Positions 18,052 through 28,198 of a stretch of 39,488 nucleotides of DNA are shown piece after piece. A model generated the notes under the pieces. That model saw nothing but the letters and a program-made list of their open reading frames with translations, had not been told where the DNA came from and did no database searches. Source of the DNA: Qipengyuania sp. Lineage in GTDB: Bacteria > Pseudomonadota > Alphaproteobacteria > Sphingomonadales > Sphingomonadaceae. Every line of letters starts with the position of its first letter. Position 1 is the first letter of the stretch. The position numbers and the translations under genes were made by a program. The stretch lies in contig JAIETR010000054.1 of the NCBI GenBank assembly GCA_019745075.1, positions 1-39,488 of the forward strand, in the 5' to 3' direction.

Positions 18052-18956
18052 GCGGCTTGCGCCGCCCCTTTCGGCTCGACCTTGCGCGTCAGGCTGTAGG
18101 CGATCACCGCCAGCCCGACCGCGATCATCGGCAGCGACAGCCATTGCCCGCGGCTGAGGCCCGTCTCCTGCACCACCGAGACCAGATAGCTGTCGGGCTC
18201 GCGGAAGAATTCGTTGATGAAGCGCGCCGTCGCGATCAGGATGGTGAACACGCCGACCAGGAAGCCCGGCCGCCAGCGCGCCTTGGTCTTCCAGAACAGC
18301 GGCAGCATCACCGCGATCACCAGCAGCCCCTCGAGCGCGGCCTGATAGAGCTGGCTGGGATGGCGGGTGACGAAGCTGGAGACGCAGCTGGTGGCGGTGT
18401 GCTCGATGTCGCAGAAGGTCATCGCCCAGGGCACGTCGCTCGGGCGGCCCCACAGCTCGCCGTTGACGAAGTTCGCCAGCCGCCCGAAGAACATGCCGAA
18501 GCCGACATTGACCGCGATGTAATCGCACACCCTGAACCAGTTCAGCCGGTTGCGCCACGCCACCCAGGCGATCGCGACCAGCACTCCGATCACCCCGCCG
18601 TGGAAGCTCATGCCGCCGTCCCACAGCCGCGCCGCGCCCCAGCTGATCGGGCCGGGATAGCTGAAATCGGTGAGCAACTCGGGCCTGTAGAAAGCCACGA
18701 AGCCGGCGCGCCCGCCCAGGATTACGCCCAGCGTGCAATAGAAGAACAGATCGTCGGCATGGCGTTGCGCCAGCGGTGAACCGGGCGCCTTGATCATCCT
18801 CGACAGGTGCCAATAGGCGAGCAGGATGCCCGCCAGATAGGCGAGCGAATACCACCGCAGCGTGAAGAAGCCGAGCTCGATCCCCGGCGTCAGGCCGAGA
18901 TCCGACCAGGCGAGCTGATGGGCGGTAACCGCCGCGGGCGCCAGTAGTGACAGCAA
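18048..18956 (-). CDS. lgt: Prolipoprotein diacylglyceryl transferase
   Basis: This integral inner-membrane enzyme of 302 residues transfers diacylglycerol from phosphatidylglycerol to the lipobox cysteine of prolipoproteins (such as the GH3 enzyme at 9113-11653). About seven hydrophobic spans are visible. Key motifs are MSFHGG (His119), the Lgt signature GRLANFVNGELWGR (158-171) and a late FINEFFREPD. I choose TTG 18956 as the start because GGAGA lies seven bases upstream and no ATG fits the family N-terminus. The reading frame running further upstream is antisense to the acyl-CoA ligase. It is divergent from that ligase and coupled to midA. Confidence 0.93.
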   Translation of the reverse strand: MLSLLAPAAVTAHQLAWSDLGLTPGIELGFFTLRWYSLAYLAGILLAYWHLSRMIKAPGSPLAQRHADDLFFYCTLGVILGGRAGFVAFYRPELLTDFSYPGPISWGAARLWDGGMSFHGGVIGVLVAIAWVAWRNRLNWFRVCDYIAVNVGFGMFFGRLANFVNGELWGRPSDVPWAMTFCDIEHTATSCVSSFVTRHPSQLYQAALEGLLVIAVMLPLFWKTKARWRPGFLVGVFTILIATARFINEFFREPDSYLVSVVQETGLSRGQWLSLPMIAVGLAVIAYSLTRKVEPKGAAQAA

Positions 18957-19106
18957 GCGTCTATCTCCGTAGAGGTATGGGCGAGGGCCACCCCCGGCGA
19001 CCCGTCGGGGCGGCCTTTGGCACAGCGACGCGGTGCGGGAAAGCCCGCGCGCACCGTTGCCGCCGGCCATCTCGGCCGAAACCTGGAGAGGGACCGCCGC
19101 AAGACA

Positions 19107-20797
<1,691 letters not shown>

Positions 20798-20801
<4 letters not shown>

Positions 20802-23557
20802 GCAGCACGCGGCTGCCCAACCAGCGCGCGATCGTCGACCGGCGCGCCCTGGCCGAGGCGGTCGCCGCGTTGCACGCCGACAAGGGCTCACGGGCGCGGC
20901 CGCAGGTCGTCGCCGCGCTCAAAGATGCGCTTGCCGGCGGGCGCGCCGAGCTCGAGCGCCGCCTGCTGGAAAAGCCCGCCGCCGGTCACGAGATCACCGC
21001 CGGCCACGCCTTCCTGATCGACCAGCTGGTGCGGGTCATTTTCGATCACGCCGTCGGCCATCTCTACCCCGCGCCCAATCGCACTGCCGCCGAGCGGATC
21101 GCGGCGATGGCGGTCGGCGGCTACGGCCGGGCCGAGATGTGCCCGCATTCGGACGTCGACATCGCCTTCCTCACCCCGCAGCGCGACGCGCCGTGGTGCG
21201 AGCAGGTGATCGAGGCGATGCTCTATCTGCTGTGGGACCTGGGCCTCAAGGTCGGCCATTCGACGCGCACCCCCACGGACATGCTTCGCATGGCGCGGGA
21301 CGATCTGACGATCCGCACCGCGCTCATTGAAAGCCGCTATGTCTGGGGCGATCGGACGCTTCGCGAGGAGGCGATCAGGCGCTTCGTCGACGAAGTGGTG
21401 AAGGGCACCGAGCGCCAGTTCGTGATCGAAAAGCTCGCCGAACGCAACGCCCGCCACAAGCGCATGGGCGACAGCCGCTATGTCGTCGAGCCCAATGTCA
21501 AGGAGGGCAAGGGCGGCCTGCGCGATCTCCAGACGCTGTACTGGATCGGCAAATATATCCACCAGGTCCGCGCCGCCGCCGATCTGGTCGATGTCGGGCT
21601 CTTCACCCGCGCCGAATACACCAGCTTCCGCCGCGCCGAGGGCTGGCTGTTGGCGGTGCGCTGCCACCTCCACGCGATCACAGGCCGCGCCGAGGACCGG
21701 CTGACCTTCGATCTCCAGCGCCAGATCGCCGAGCGGATGAACTTCGCCGACCGCCCCGGCAAGAGCGCGGTCGAGCGCTTCATGCAGTTCTACTTCCTGA
21801 TGGCCAAGCGGGTCGGCGCGCTGACCGGCATCTTCCTCGCGCATATCGACCAGGAGTTCGCGCAGAAGTCGCGCGCGAGCGGCTTCTTCGCCGGCTTCCG
21901 CAGCCGCCCGCGCCACCTCAAGGGCTATGTCGTCCACGGCGGCCGCATTGCCGCGCCCGCGCCGGACTGGTTCGCCAGGGATCCGGTGCGGCTGATCGAG
22001 ATTTTCCAGCTCGCCGAGACCGAAGGGCTCGAGGTCCACCCCGAAACGATGCGCCTGGCCAATCGCGAGAGCGGGCGGATCGATGCCGCGGTGCGCGACG
22101 ACCCCCGAGCCAATGCGCTGTTTCTGGATCTCCTCGCGGGACGCAACGACCCTGAATCGGCCCTGCGATGGATGAACGAGGCCAATGTCTTCGGCCGCTT
22201 CGTGCCCGACTTCGGCCGCGTCAACGCGCAGATGCAGTTCGACATGTATCACCACTACACCGTCGACGAGCACACCATCCGCGCCATCGGCCTGCTCGCC
22301 AGGATCGAGAAGGGCGAGCTGACCGCGGACCATCCGCGCTCGAGCCGGCTGATCCACAAGGTCGGCAGCCGCCGCACCGCCTATGTGGCGGTGCTGCTGC
22401 ACGATATCGCCAAGGGGCGCGGCGGCGACCATTCGATCCTGGGCGCCGAGGTCGCCGAGCGGCTGTGCCCGCGCTTCGGCCTGACGCAGGGCGAGACCGA
22501 GATGGTCGCCTGGCTGGTGCGCGAGCATTTGCTGATGAGCGCCACCGCCTTCAAGCGCGACCTGACGGACCCGCAGACGATCGACGATTTCGTCGCCAGG
22601 GTGCAGAGCGCGGAGCGGCTGCGCCACCTGATGATCCTGACCGCGGTCGACATCCGCGCGGTCGGGCCGGGAACCTGGAACAGCTGGAAGGGCCAGTTGC
22701 TCGGCGAGCTCTACGATGCCGCGCAGGAGCAGCTCAGGCTCGGCCATATGCGGCGCGGCCGGGCCGAGCGCGTGGCCGCGCGGCAGGAACGCGTGGCGGC
22801 GCTTCTGGGAGACAAGGCGAGCCTGGTCGAACGCCATGCCAGGACGATGGGGGACGCCTACTGGATCGCCGAGCCCGAAGACATCGCGGCGCGCAATCTC
22901 CAGGCCTATGCCGCGACGCGTGAAAGCGGGTCGCAGCTCGATATCGAGACCGCCTTCCACGAAGCGCGCGGGGCGACGCTGGTGACGGTGATCGCCGCCG
23001 ACCATCCGGGGCTGTTCTATCGCATCGCGGGCGGCATTCACCTCGCCGGCGGCAACATCATCGATGCGCGCATCCACACCACGCGCGAGGGCTGGGCACT
23101 GGACAATTTCCTCGTCCAGGATCCGCACGGCGGCCCCTTCCGCGAGCCCGCCCAGATCGACCGGCTGGAACGTTCCATCGCCGATGCTCTGGCCAACCGC
23201 ATCGACCTCGCGCCCAGGCTCGCCCAGCGTCCGCTTCCGCATGGTCGCGCCGCCGCCTTCGACGTGCGCGCCCGAGTCGTTTTCGACAACAAGGCCTCGG
23301 GTCGATTCACCGTGATCGAAGTCAATGCCCGCGATCGCCCCGCGCTTCTGAATCGGCTGGCCAGGGCGCTGTTCGAATGCGGCGTGATCGTCCATTCGGC
23401 GCATGTCACGGCCTATGGCGAGCGCGCCGCGGACACGTTTTACGTTACGGACGGCACGGGTTCCAAGCTCATCGCACCCGACCGCCTGACGCGAATCGAG
23501 GCGGCCCTGCTCGATGCCGCCAGTGATGCATTTGGGGCACGGTTGGAAGACGCCTGA
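20798..23557 (+). CDS. glnD: Bifunctional uridylyltransferase/uridylyl-removing enzyme
   Basis: This is the nitrogen-status sensor that adds UMP to, and removes it from, PII proteins. At 919 residues it is full length. The nucleotidyltransferase domain has GGYGRAEMCPHSDVDI (107-122; metal-binding Asp119 and Asp121). A central PII-uridylyltransferase helical domain follows. The HD hydrolase domain has LLHDIAKGRGGDHS (His535-Asp536). Two glutamine-sensing ACT domains begin near 726 (VTVIAADHPGLFYRIAGGI) and 836 (TVIEVNARDRPALLNRLARAL). The GTG start overlaps the stop of the acyl-CoA ligase gene. All catalytic motifs look intact. Confidence 0.95.
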
Positions 23558-23638
23558 GGACCCTTCGTCGGCAGGATATTGCACCGAAGCGGCGCCGCAC
23601 TATGCATTCGTGTCATAAGAATGACCGGGAGAGACGAC

Positions 23639-26467
23639 ATGACCACCAGCTTTGCTTCGCTTCGCGTGCTCGCAATGTTGGGGGCGGGCGCCCTGCTTGC
23701 CCCTGCCGCGCTTGCGCAGAACACATCGCCCCCGGACACCGGCGAGGACACCGCGGCCCAAACGACCGCGGAAGGGAGCCAGGCCAATGCCGCCGCGGTG
23801 GAAGACGAGAACGTCATCGTCGTCACCGCGCAGGGCCGCCGCCAGGCGCTGGCGGATGTTCCCGTGGCGATCTCGGCGGTGAACGCGGAAACCTTGCAGA
23901 ACAGCGGCGCCAACGACATCCGCCAGCTCAACCAGGTCGCGCCCTCGCTGCTGGTCTCCTCGACTGGATCAGAGGCAAATGGCTCGGCGCGTATCCGCGG
24001 CATCGGCACGGTGGGCGACAACCCCGGCCTCGAAAGCTCGGTCCCGGTGTTCATCGACGGCGTCTACCGCTCGCGCTCGGGCATCGGCCTCAACGAGCTG
24101 GGCGAGATCGACCGGGTCGAGGTCCAGCGCGGACCGCAGGGCACGCTCGGCGGGCGCAATTCCTCGGCCGGCCTGATCAGCATCTATTCGAAGCGGCCGG
24201 AGTTCGACTTGGGCGGCTCGGCCGAGCTGACCTACGGCAACTACAACTACTGGCGCGCGGGCGCGAGCATCACCGGGCCGCTGACGGAGACCATCGCCGC
24301 GCGGCTCGACGGCATCTGGGTCAAGCGCGACGGCTTCTACCAGGACACCACCAACAACACCGACGTCAACGACCGCAACCGCTATTTCGTGCGCGGCCAG
24401 CTCCTGTTCGAGCCGACCGATGACATATCGTTCCGGCTGATCGGGGACTACACCTTCCGCGAGGAGAAGTGCTGCGCGGCGACCTATGTCGGCAGTTCGG
24501 TCAATCCGTTCATCGGCAACCTCAACAACCCGTCCACTCCGCTCGCTCCGCTCCAGCAGAACGGCAACAACATCGTCAACGTGCTGCGCGACCTCGGCCA
24601 GCCGCTGTCGGCCTTCAGCCAGGGATACGGCAGGAACATCTCGGTCAGCCCCGGCCGCGGCTATGCGGGCAAGACCAAGGACTACGGCATCTCGGGCGAG
24701 CTGAACTGGGATCTCGGGGGGGCGCGCCTGACCTCCATCACCGCCTACCGCGAATATCGGTCCGGGGAGGGATCCGACACCGACTACGGCGCGGTCGACA
24801 TCCTCTACCGCGCGCCGAGCGATCAGGCCTATCGCCAGTTCCGCACCTTCACCCAGGAAGTCCGGCTCCAGGGCGAGGCTTTCGGCGGAAGGCTCGACTG
24901 GCTGGTGGGCGGCTTCTTCGCCAACGAGAAGCTCACCGTCCGCGACAACCTGCGCTTCGGCAGCCAGTATGGCCGCTTCGCAAATTGCCGGATTATCTCG
25001 GGGTTGCCTGCTGCCTTGGCCGCGCTGTATTCGCCCGGCAGCCCTTCGTGCGTCGCTCCGGGTGTCGGTCCGGCCACCCTAGCAGGTGCGACCGGAACAT
25101 CGGGACCGGATGTGGTCGCCGGCTTCACCTTGCTGGACAGCCTCAACAACCTGGGCTCGACGATCGACGAATATCGTCAGGACGATAATAACTGGGCGCT
25201 ATTCACGCACAACATCGTGCATATCACCGATCAGATCGATCTGACGCTGGGCCTGCGTTACACCAACGACAAGAAGGACTTCTCCGCTACCTTCGGCAAC
25301 AACAACAATGTCTGCACGCAGGTGCAAGCGCGGCTTACCGACGATCTGGTCAGTGCCAACCCACTCGCCCGTGCGCTTGCCGGTGGTTTGATCGGACTGT
25401 CGTGCCAAGGCAATTCGACCGCCGAGCTCAACGGCGTGACGATCAGCGACAAGCGCAACGAGGATGAGTTCACCGGCACCGCGATCTTGTCCTACAAACC
25501 TGACGACGATCTGCTGCTCTACGCGAGCTACGCACGCGGCTATAAGGCGGGCGGCTTCAACCTCGACCGCTCGGCGCTCAAGTCGCCTATCGAGGTCGTG
25601 GGCGGGGTTCCAACTTCGACCTTCGCGGCCGCGGGCGGTGCCCAGGCGCTGGTCGGTCGCCTCCAGTTCAATCCCGAGCTGGTCAACAGCTACGAGCTCG
25701 GCGCCAAATACGCCACCGGGCCGTTCAGCCTGAGCCTCTCGGCGTTCCGCTCGGAGTTCAGCAATTTCCAGCTCAACACCTTCAATGGCACCGTCTTCCT
25801 GGTCCAGACCGTCAACGGCTGCCGCAATCTGGTCGGGGGCGCCGCCGCCGACACCGACCTCAGCGCGGCCACCGGCAGCTGCGCGCCGGGCGACGTGAGC
25901 TACGGCGTGCGCACCCAGGGGTTCGAGCTGGAAGCGTTGCTGGTCCCGGTGCGCGACTTCCGCGTGGCGGCGGGCCTGACCTATGCCAGCACCAAATACC
26001 GCAGCGACCTTGTGGGCAACCGGACCGGCGCGCCGCTCGATCCGGCGCTGCGCAAGCTGCCGGGGGACAACCTCTCGAACGCGCCCGAGCTGGTGGCGAC
26101 CGGCAGCGTGACCTGGACGCCGCCGCTCGGCAACAGCGGACTTTCCGGGCTCCTTTACATCGACGGCCGCATGACCAGCGATTACAACACCGGCTCCGAC
26201 CTGTTCCCGCAGAAGGAGCAGGACGGCTACGCGCTGTTCAACGCCCGTGTCGGCGTGCGCGGGCCCGAGGAGCGCTGGTCGCTCGAGCTGTGGGCGCAAA
26301 ACATCTTCGACAAGGACTACGCCCAGGTCGCCTTCAACTCGCCGTTCCAGGCGGGTGCCACGACGCCGCCCTTCGTCGATCCGCAATATCCCGGCGGCCG
26401 GCAGATCTTCTCGCAGTTCCTCGCCGAACCGCGCACCTACGGCGTGACCGGGCGGTTCCGGTTCTGA
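23639..26467 (+). CDS. TonB-dependent outer-membrane receptor
   Basis: This 942-residue protein has a signal peptide ending ALAQ (about residue 27) and a TonB-box-like VIVVTAQ near 60. Its plug domain has DVPVAISAV, SARIRGIGTVGDNPGLESS and VEVQRGPQGTLGGRNSSAG. A long 22-strand barrel region ends in the typical aromatic terminus GRFRF. Paired cysteines (for example EKCCAATY and NGCRNLV) suggest loop disulfides. It imports an unidentified ligand; no neighbouring gene reveals it. I choose ATG 23639, preceded by GGGAGAG, over upstream in-frame codons that would spoil the signal peptide. Confidence 0.92.
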   Translation: MTTSFASLRVLAMLGAGALLAPAALAQNTSPPDTGEDTAAQTTAEGSQANAAAVEDENVIVVTAQGRRQALADVPVAISAVNAETLQNSGANDIRQLNQVAPSLLVSSTGSEANGSARIRGIGTVGDNPGLESSVPVFIDGVYRSRSGIGLNELGEIDRVEVQRGPQGTLGGRNSSAGLISIYSKRPEFDLGGSAELTYGNYNYWRAGASITGPLTETIAARLDGIWVKRDGFYQDTTNNTDVNDRNRYFVRGQLLFEPTDDISFRLIGDYTFREEKCCAATYVGSSVNPFIGNLNNPSTPLAPLQQNGNNIVNVLRDLGQPLSAFSQGYGRNISVSPGRGYAGKTKDYGISGELNWDLGGARLTSITAYREYRSGEGSDTDYGAVDILYRAPSDQAYRQFRTFTQEVRLQGEAFGGRLDWLVGGFFANEKLTVRDNLRFGSQYGRFANCRIISGLPAALAALYSPGSPSCVAPGVGPATLAGATGTSGPDVVAGFTLLDSLNNLGSTIDEYRQDDNNWALFTHNIVHITDQIDLTLGLRYTNDKKDFSATFGNNNNVCTQVQARLTDDLVSANPLARALAGGLIGLSCQGNSTAELNGVTISDKRNEDEFTGTAILSYKPDDDLLLYASYARGYKAGGFNLDRSALKSPIEVVGGVPTSTFAAAGGAQALVGRLQFNPELVNSYELGAKYATGPFSLSLSAFRSEFSNFQLNTFNGTVFLVQTVNGCRNLVGGAAADTDLSAATGSCAPGDVSYGVRTQGFELEALLVPVRDFRVAAGLTYASTKYRSDLVGNRTGAPLDPALRKLPGDNLSNAPELVATGSVTWTPPLGNSGLSGLLYIDGRMTSDYNTGSDLFPQKEQDGYALFNARVGVRGPEERWSLELWAQNIFDKDYAQVAFNSPFQAGATTPPFVDPQYPGGRQIFSQFLAEPRTYGVTGRFRF

Positions 26468-26507
26468 CGGCGCGATAACACTACCCCGAACACGGGGAGA
26501 GGAGGAG

Positions 26508-26540
26508 GGGCGTCGCGCAAGCGGCGCCCTTCTTCGCTTT
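26508..26540 (+). terminator. Intrinsic terminator of the TonB receptor gene
   Basis: A 9-pair stem with one G-U pair (GGGCGTCGC/GCGGCGCCC, tetraloop GCAA) is followed by TTCTTCGCTTT. It lies 40 bases after the receptor stop codon. Confidence 0.65.
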
Positions 26541-26542
26541 GG

Positions 26543-26675
26543 CCCTCTCCCCCCTTCGGCTGGCTTTGCCAGCCAGCCGCTCAGGACAGGCTTGCGGGGG
26601 TGCCGGGCCGGTCATGCTCCCAGCATGACCTGAAACGTCCGGGGGACGTTTCACCCGGCGCCGGTTGGGAGAGGG
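26543..26675. repeat. Compound palindromic intergenic element (nested hairpins)
   Basis: Outer 9-base arms CCCTCTCCC (26543-26551) and GGGAGAGGG (26667-26675) enclose an inner stem GCCGGG/CCCGGC (26602-26607, 26654-26659). That stem in turn encloses two adjacent perfect hairpins: GGTCATGCT/AGCATGACC (26610-26630) and TGAAACGTCC/GGACGTTTCA (26631-26653). It also contains GGCTGGC..GCCAGCC near 26558. The whole folds as a branched, cloverleaf-like structure on either strand, the form of a REP- or MITE-like dispersed repeat. Confidence 0.65.
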
Positions 26676-26721
26676 GTCGGGAGCGCAGCTCCCGCCGCGG
26701 CCCCCCTCTCAACTTCGACTA

Positions 26722-26767
26722 GCGAGCAAGCTCGCAAGTCTCCGTATCTCTCCCGCAAGGGGAGAGA
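26722..26767 (-). terminator. Hairpins behind yggS
   Basis: An 8-base stem TCTCTCCC/GGGAGAGA (26747-26767, five-base loop) and a smaller GCGAG/CTCGC hairpin (26722-26735) follow the yggS stop codon directly. There is no U-run, so termination is only possible; they may instead be the flank of the adjacent palindromic element. Confidence 0.4.
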
Positions 26768-26778
26768 TGATCGGGCGG

Positions 26779-27441
26779 CTATGCCCGCGCCCCGAACAGC
26801 GCGGTGCCCACGCGCAGATGCGTCGCGCCGAGCATGATCGCGGTTTCGAAATCGCCGCTCATGCCCATGCTGCGGCCATCGAGGCCGTGGTCGCGCGCCA
26901 GCTTGTCGAGGAAGGCGAAGAACGGCGCGGGCTCGATGCCCTCGGGCGGCAGGCACATGAGGCCGGCGAGCGGGATGTCGGCCTTGCGCGCCTCGGCCAG
27001 CAGCGCGGGCAGCTCGCCGATCGCGCAGCCGCCCTTCTGCGCCTCCTCCCCGACATTGACCTGGACGAAACAGGGAATCCGGCGGCCCGTCTTGTCGAAC
27101 GCCCTCGCCAACGCCCCGACCAGGCTCGGCCGGTCGAGCGAATGGATGCAGTCGAACAGGCGCGCGGCGTCCTCGGCCTTGTTCGACTGGAGCTGGCCGA
27201 CGAGATGGAGCCGCACCGCCGGATGCGACTCTCTCAGCTCCGGCCATTTGTCCTGCGCCTCCCGCACCCGGTTCTCGCCGAAATGGCGCTGGCCGAGCGT
27301 CAATAGCGGCTCGACCGCACTCGCCGGCCGGGTCTTGCTGACCGCGATCAGCGTCACCTCGCCCGGATCGCGCCGCGCGATGCCGCAGGCCTTGGCGATC
27401 CTTGCGCGCACCGCCGCGAGGGGATTGTCTGCCATTTCCAT
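26779..27441 (-). CDS. yggS: YggS/PROSC-family pyridoxal-phosphate homeostasis protein
   Basis: This single-domain, 220-residue TIM-barrel PLP protein has the PLP-binding lysine at residue 36 in IAVSKTRPA. Further family landmarks are FGENRVREAQDKW, HLVGQLQSNKA, CFVQVNVGEE.QKGG, SMGMSGDFETAI and the terminal RVGTALFGAR. It buffers free PLP and influences amino-acid metabolism in the cytoplasm. There are two candidate starts, Met1 (27441) and Met3 (27435), and neither has a clear ribosome site. It is divergent from the TenI-like gene with only 22 bases between the start codons, so their promoters must overlap coding sequence or be very compact. Confidence 0.93.
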   Translation of the reverse strand: MEMADNPLAAVRARIAKACGIARRDPGEVTLIAVSKTRPASAVEPLLTLGQRHFGENRVREAQDKWPELRESHPAVRLHLVGQLQSNKAEDAARLFDCIHSLDRPSLVGALARAFDKTGRRIPCFVQVNVGEEAQKGGCAIGELPALLAEARKADIPLAGLMCLPPEGIEPAPFFAFLDKLARDHGLDGRSMGMSGDFETAIMLGATHLRVGTALFGARA

Positions 27442-27463
27442 CGCGCCGCGCTATACCGGTGGC

Positions 27464-28030
27464 ATGAGCCCGCGCCAGTCCCCTCCCGAGCCTGGTCGAA
27501 GCGCTCTCCCGCTCCTCTGGCTGCTGTCGGACGCGCGCAACGACGCGGGGCTGGAGGTTGCGCTCCGCGCCCTGCCGCCCGGCTCGGGCTTCGTGTTCCG
27601 GCATTATCACCTCGATTTCGACCAGCGCGCCGCGCGTTTCCGCGCGCTGGCGAGGGCGGCGAAGGCGGCCGGGCATCTGGTCATTCTCGCCGAGGGAGCG
27701 GCGACGGCGCGCGATTGGGGCGCCGACGGGGTCTATGGCGATTGCGACCGGGTCGCTCCCGCGGAGGGAATGCTCGGACTCGCGACCGCGCATGACGGGG
27801 AGGGGCTCGCCGCCGCCGGGCGCGCGGGCGTACACGGGGTGTTCCTTTCGCCCGTGTTCGCCACCCGCTCGCATCCCGAGGCCGAGGCGCTCGGTATCCA
27901 CGGTTTTCACGTGCTCGCGCAGCAGTCGCCGGTGCCGGTGATCGCCCTGGGCGGAATGACGAAAGCGCGCGCGGCGGAACTGGCCTGGCCACGCTGGGGC
28001 GCGATCGACGGACTCGTAGCCAAAGTCTGA
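27464..28030 (+). CDS. ThiE/TenI-like protein with degenerate active site
   Basis: This 188-residue protein has the order of thiamine-phosphate synthase motifs: GADGVYGDCD (for GADGVHLGQ.D), LATAHDGEGLAAAGRAGVHG, then FLSPVFATRSHPEA (for GPVFPT.TK) and VPVIALGGMT. The Arg-x-Lys pyrophosphate motif near the N-terminus is replaced by FRHYHLD, and the threonine/lysine after PVF is not kept. A standard thiamine-phosphate synthase reaction is therefore doubtful; a TenI-like or lost activity is possible. It starts 22 bases from yggS on the opposite strand and is followed by a palindromic element. Confidence 0.7.
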   Translation: MSPRQSPPEPGRSALPLLWLLSDARNDAGLEVALRALPPGSGFVFRHYHLDFDQRAARFRALARAAKAAGHLVILAEGAATARDWGADGVYGDCDRVAPAEGMLGLATAHDGEGLAAAGRAGVHGVFLSPVFATRSHPEAEALGIHGFHVLAQQSPVPVIALGGMTKARAAELAWPRWGAIDGLVAKV

Positions 28031-28031
28031 T

Positions 28032-28125
28032 CCTCCCCATTTTTGCGGAGCACAAATGGGGAGGTGGCAGCCGGCCGCAGGTCGGCTGACGGAGGGGTTC
28101 CGCCGCAGCGCTCTTTAACCCCTCC
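28032..28125. repeat. Palindromic intergenic repeat, three hairpins in a row
   Basis: Perfect 11-base arms CCTCCCCATTT (28032-28042) and AAATGGGGAGG (28054-28064) form a long hairpin. It is followed by CAGCCG/CGGCTG (28068-28073, 28083-28088) and then GGAGGGGTT/AACCCCTCC (28091-28099, 28117-28125). From memory, this CTCCCCATTTTTGC form recurs in sphingomonad intergenic regions. It fills the gap between the TenI-like gene and ftsK and may also act as a terminator for the former. Confidence 0.65.
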
Positions 28126-28198
28126 ACCACGAGCCGCTTCGCGCCTCGCGGTCCCAGCGAGCTTGACGCGAGACTCCGCAGCGATTCATATTGCCGCG

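Noticed and set aside
20888..23584. Long open frame of 898 codons antisense to glnD
   Set aside because: It mirrors glnD codon bias; the translation has no motifs, and glnD is certain. The same holds for the long antisense frames over ftsK (28115-30361), GH3 and the S9 peptidase.
26651..27910. 419-codon minus-strand frame across yggS and the TenI-like gene
   Set aside because: It runs through both recognised genes in other frames and has no motif of its own.
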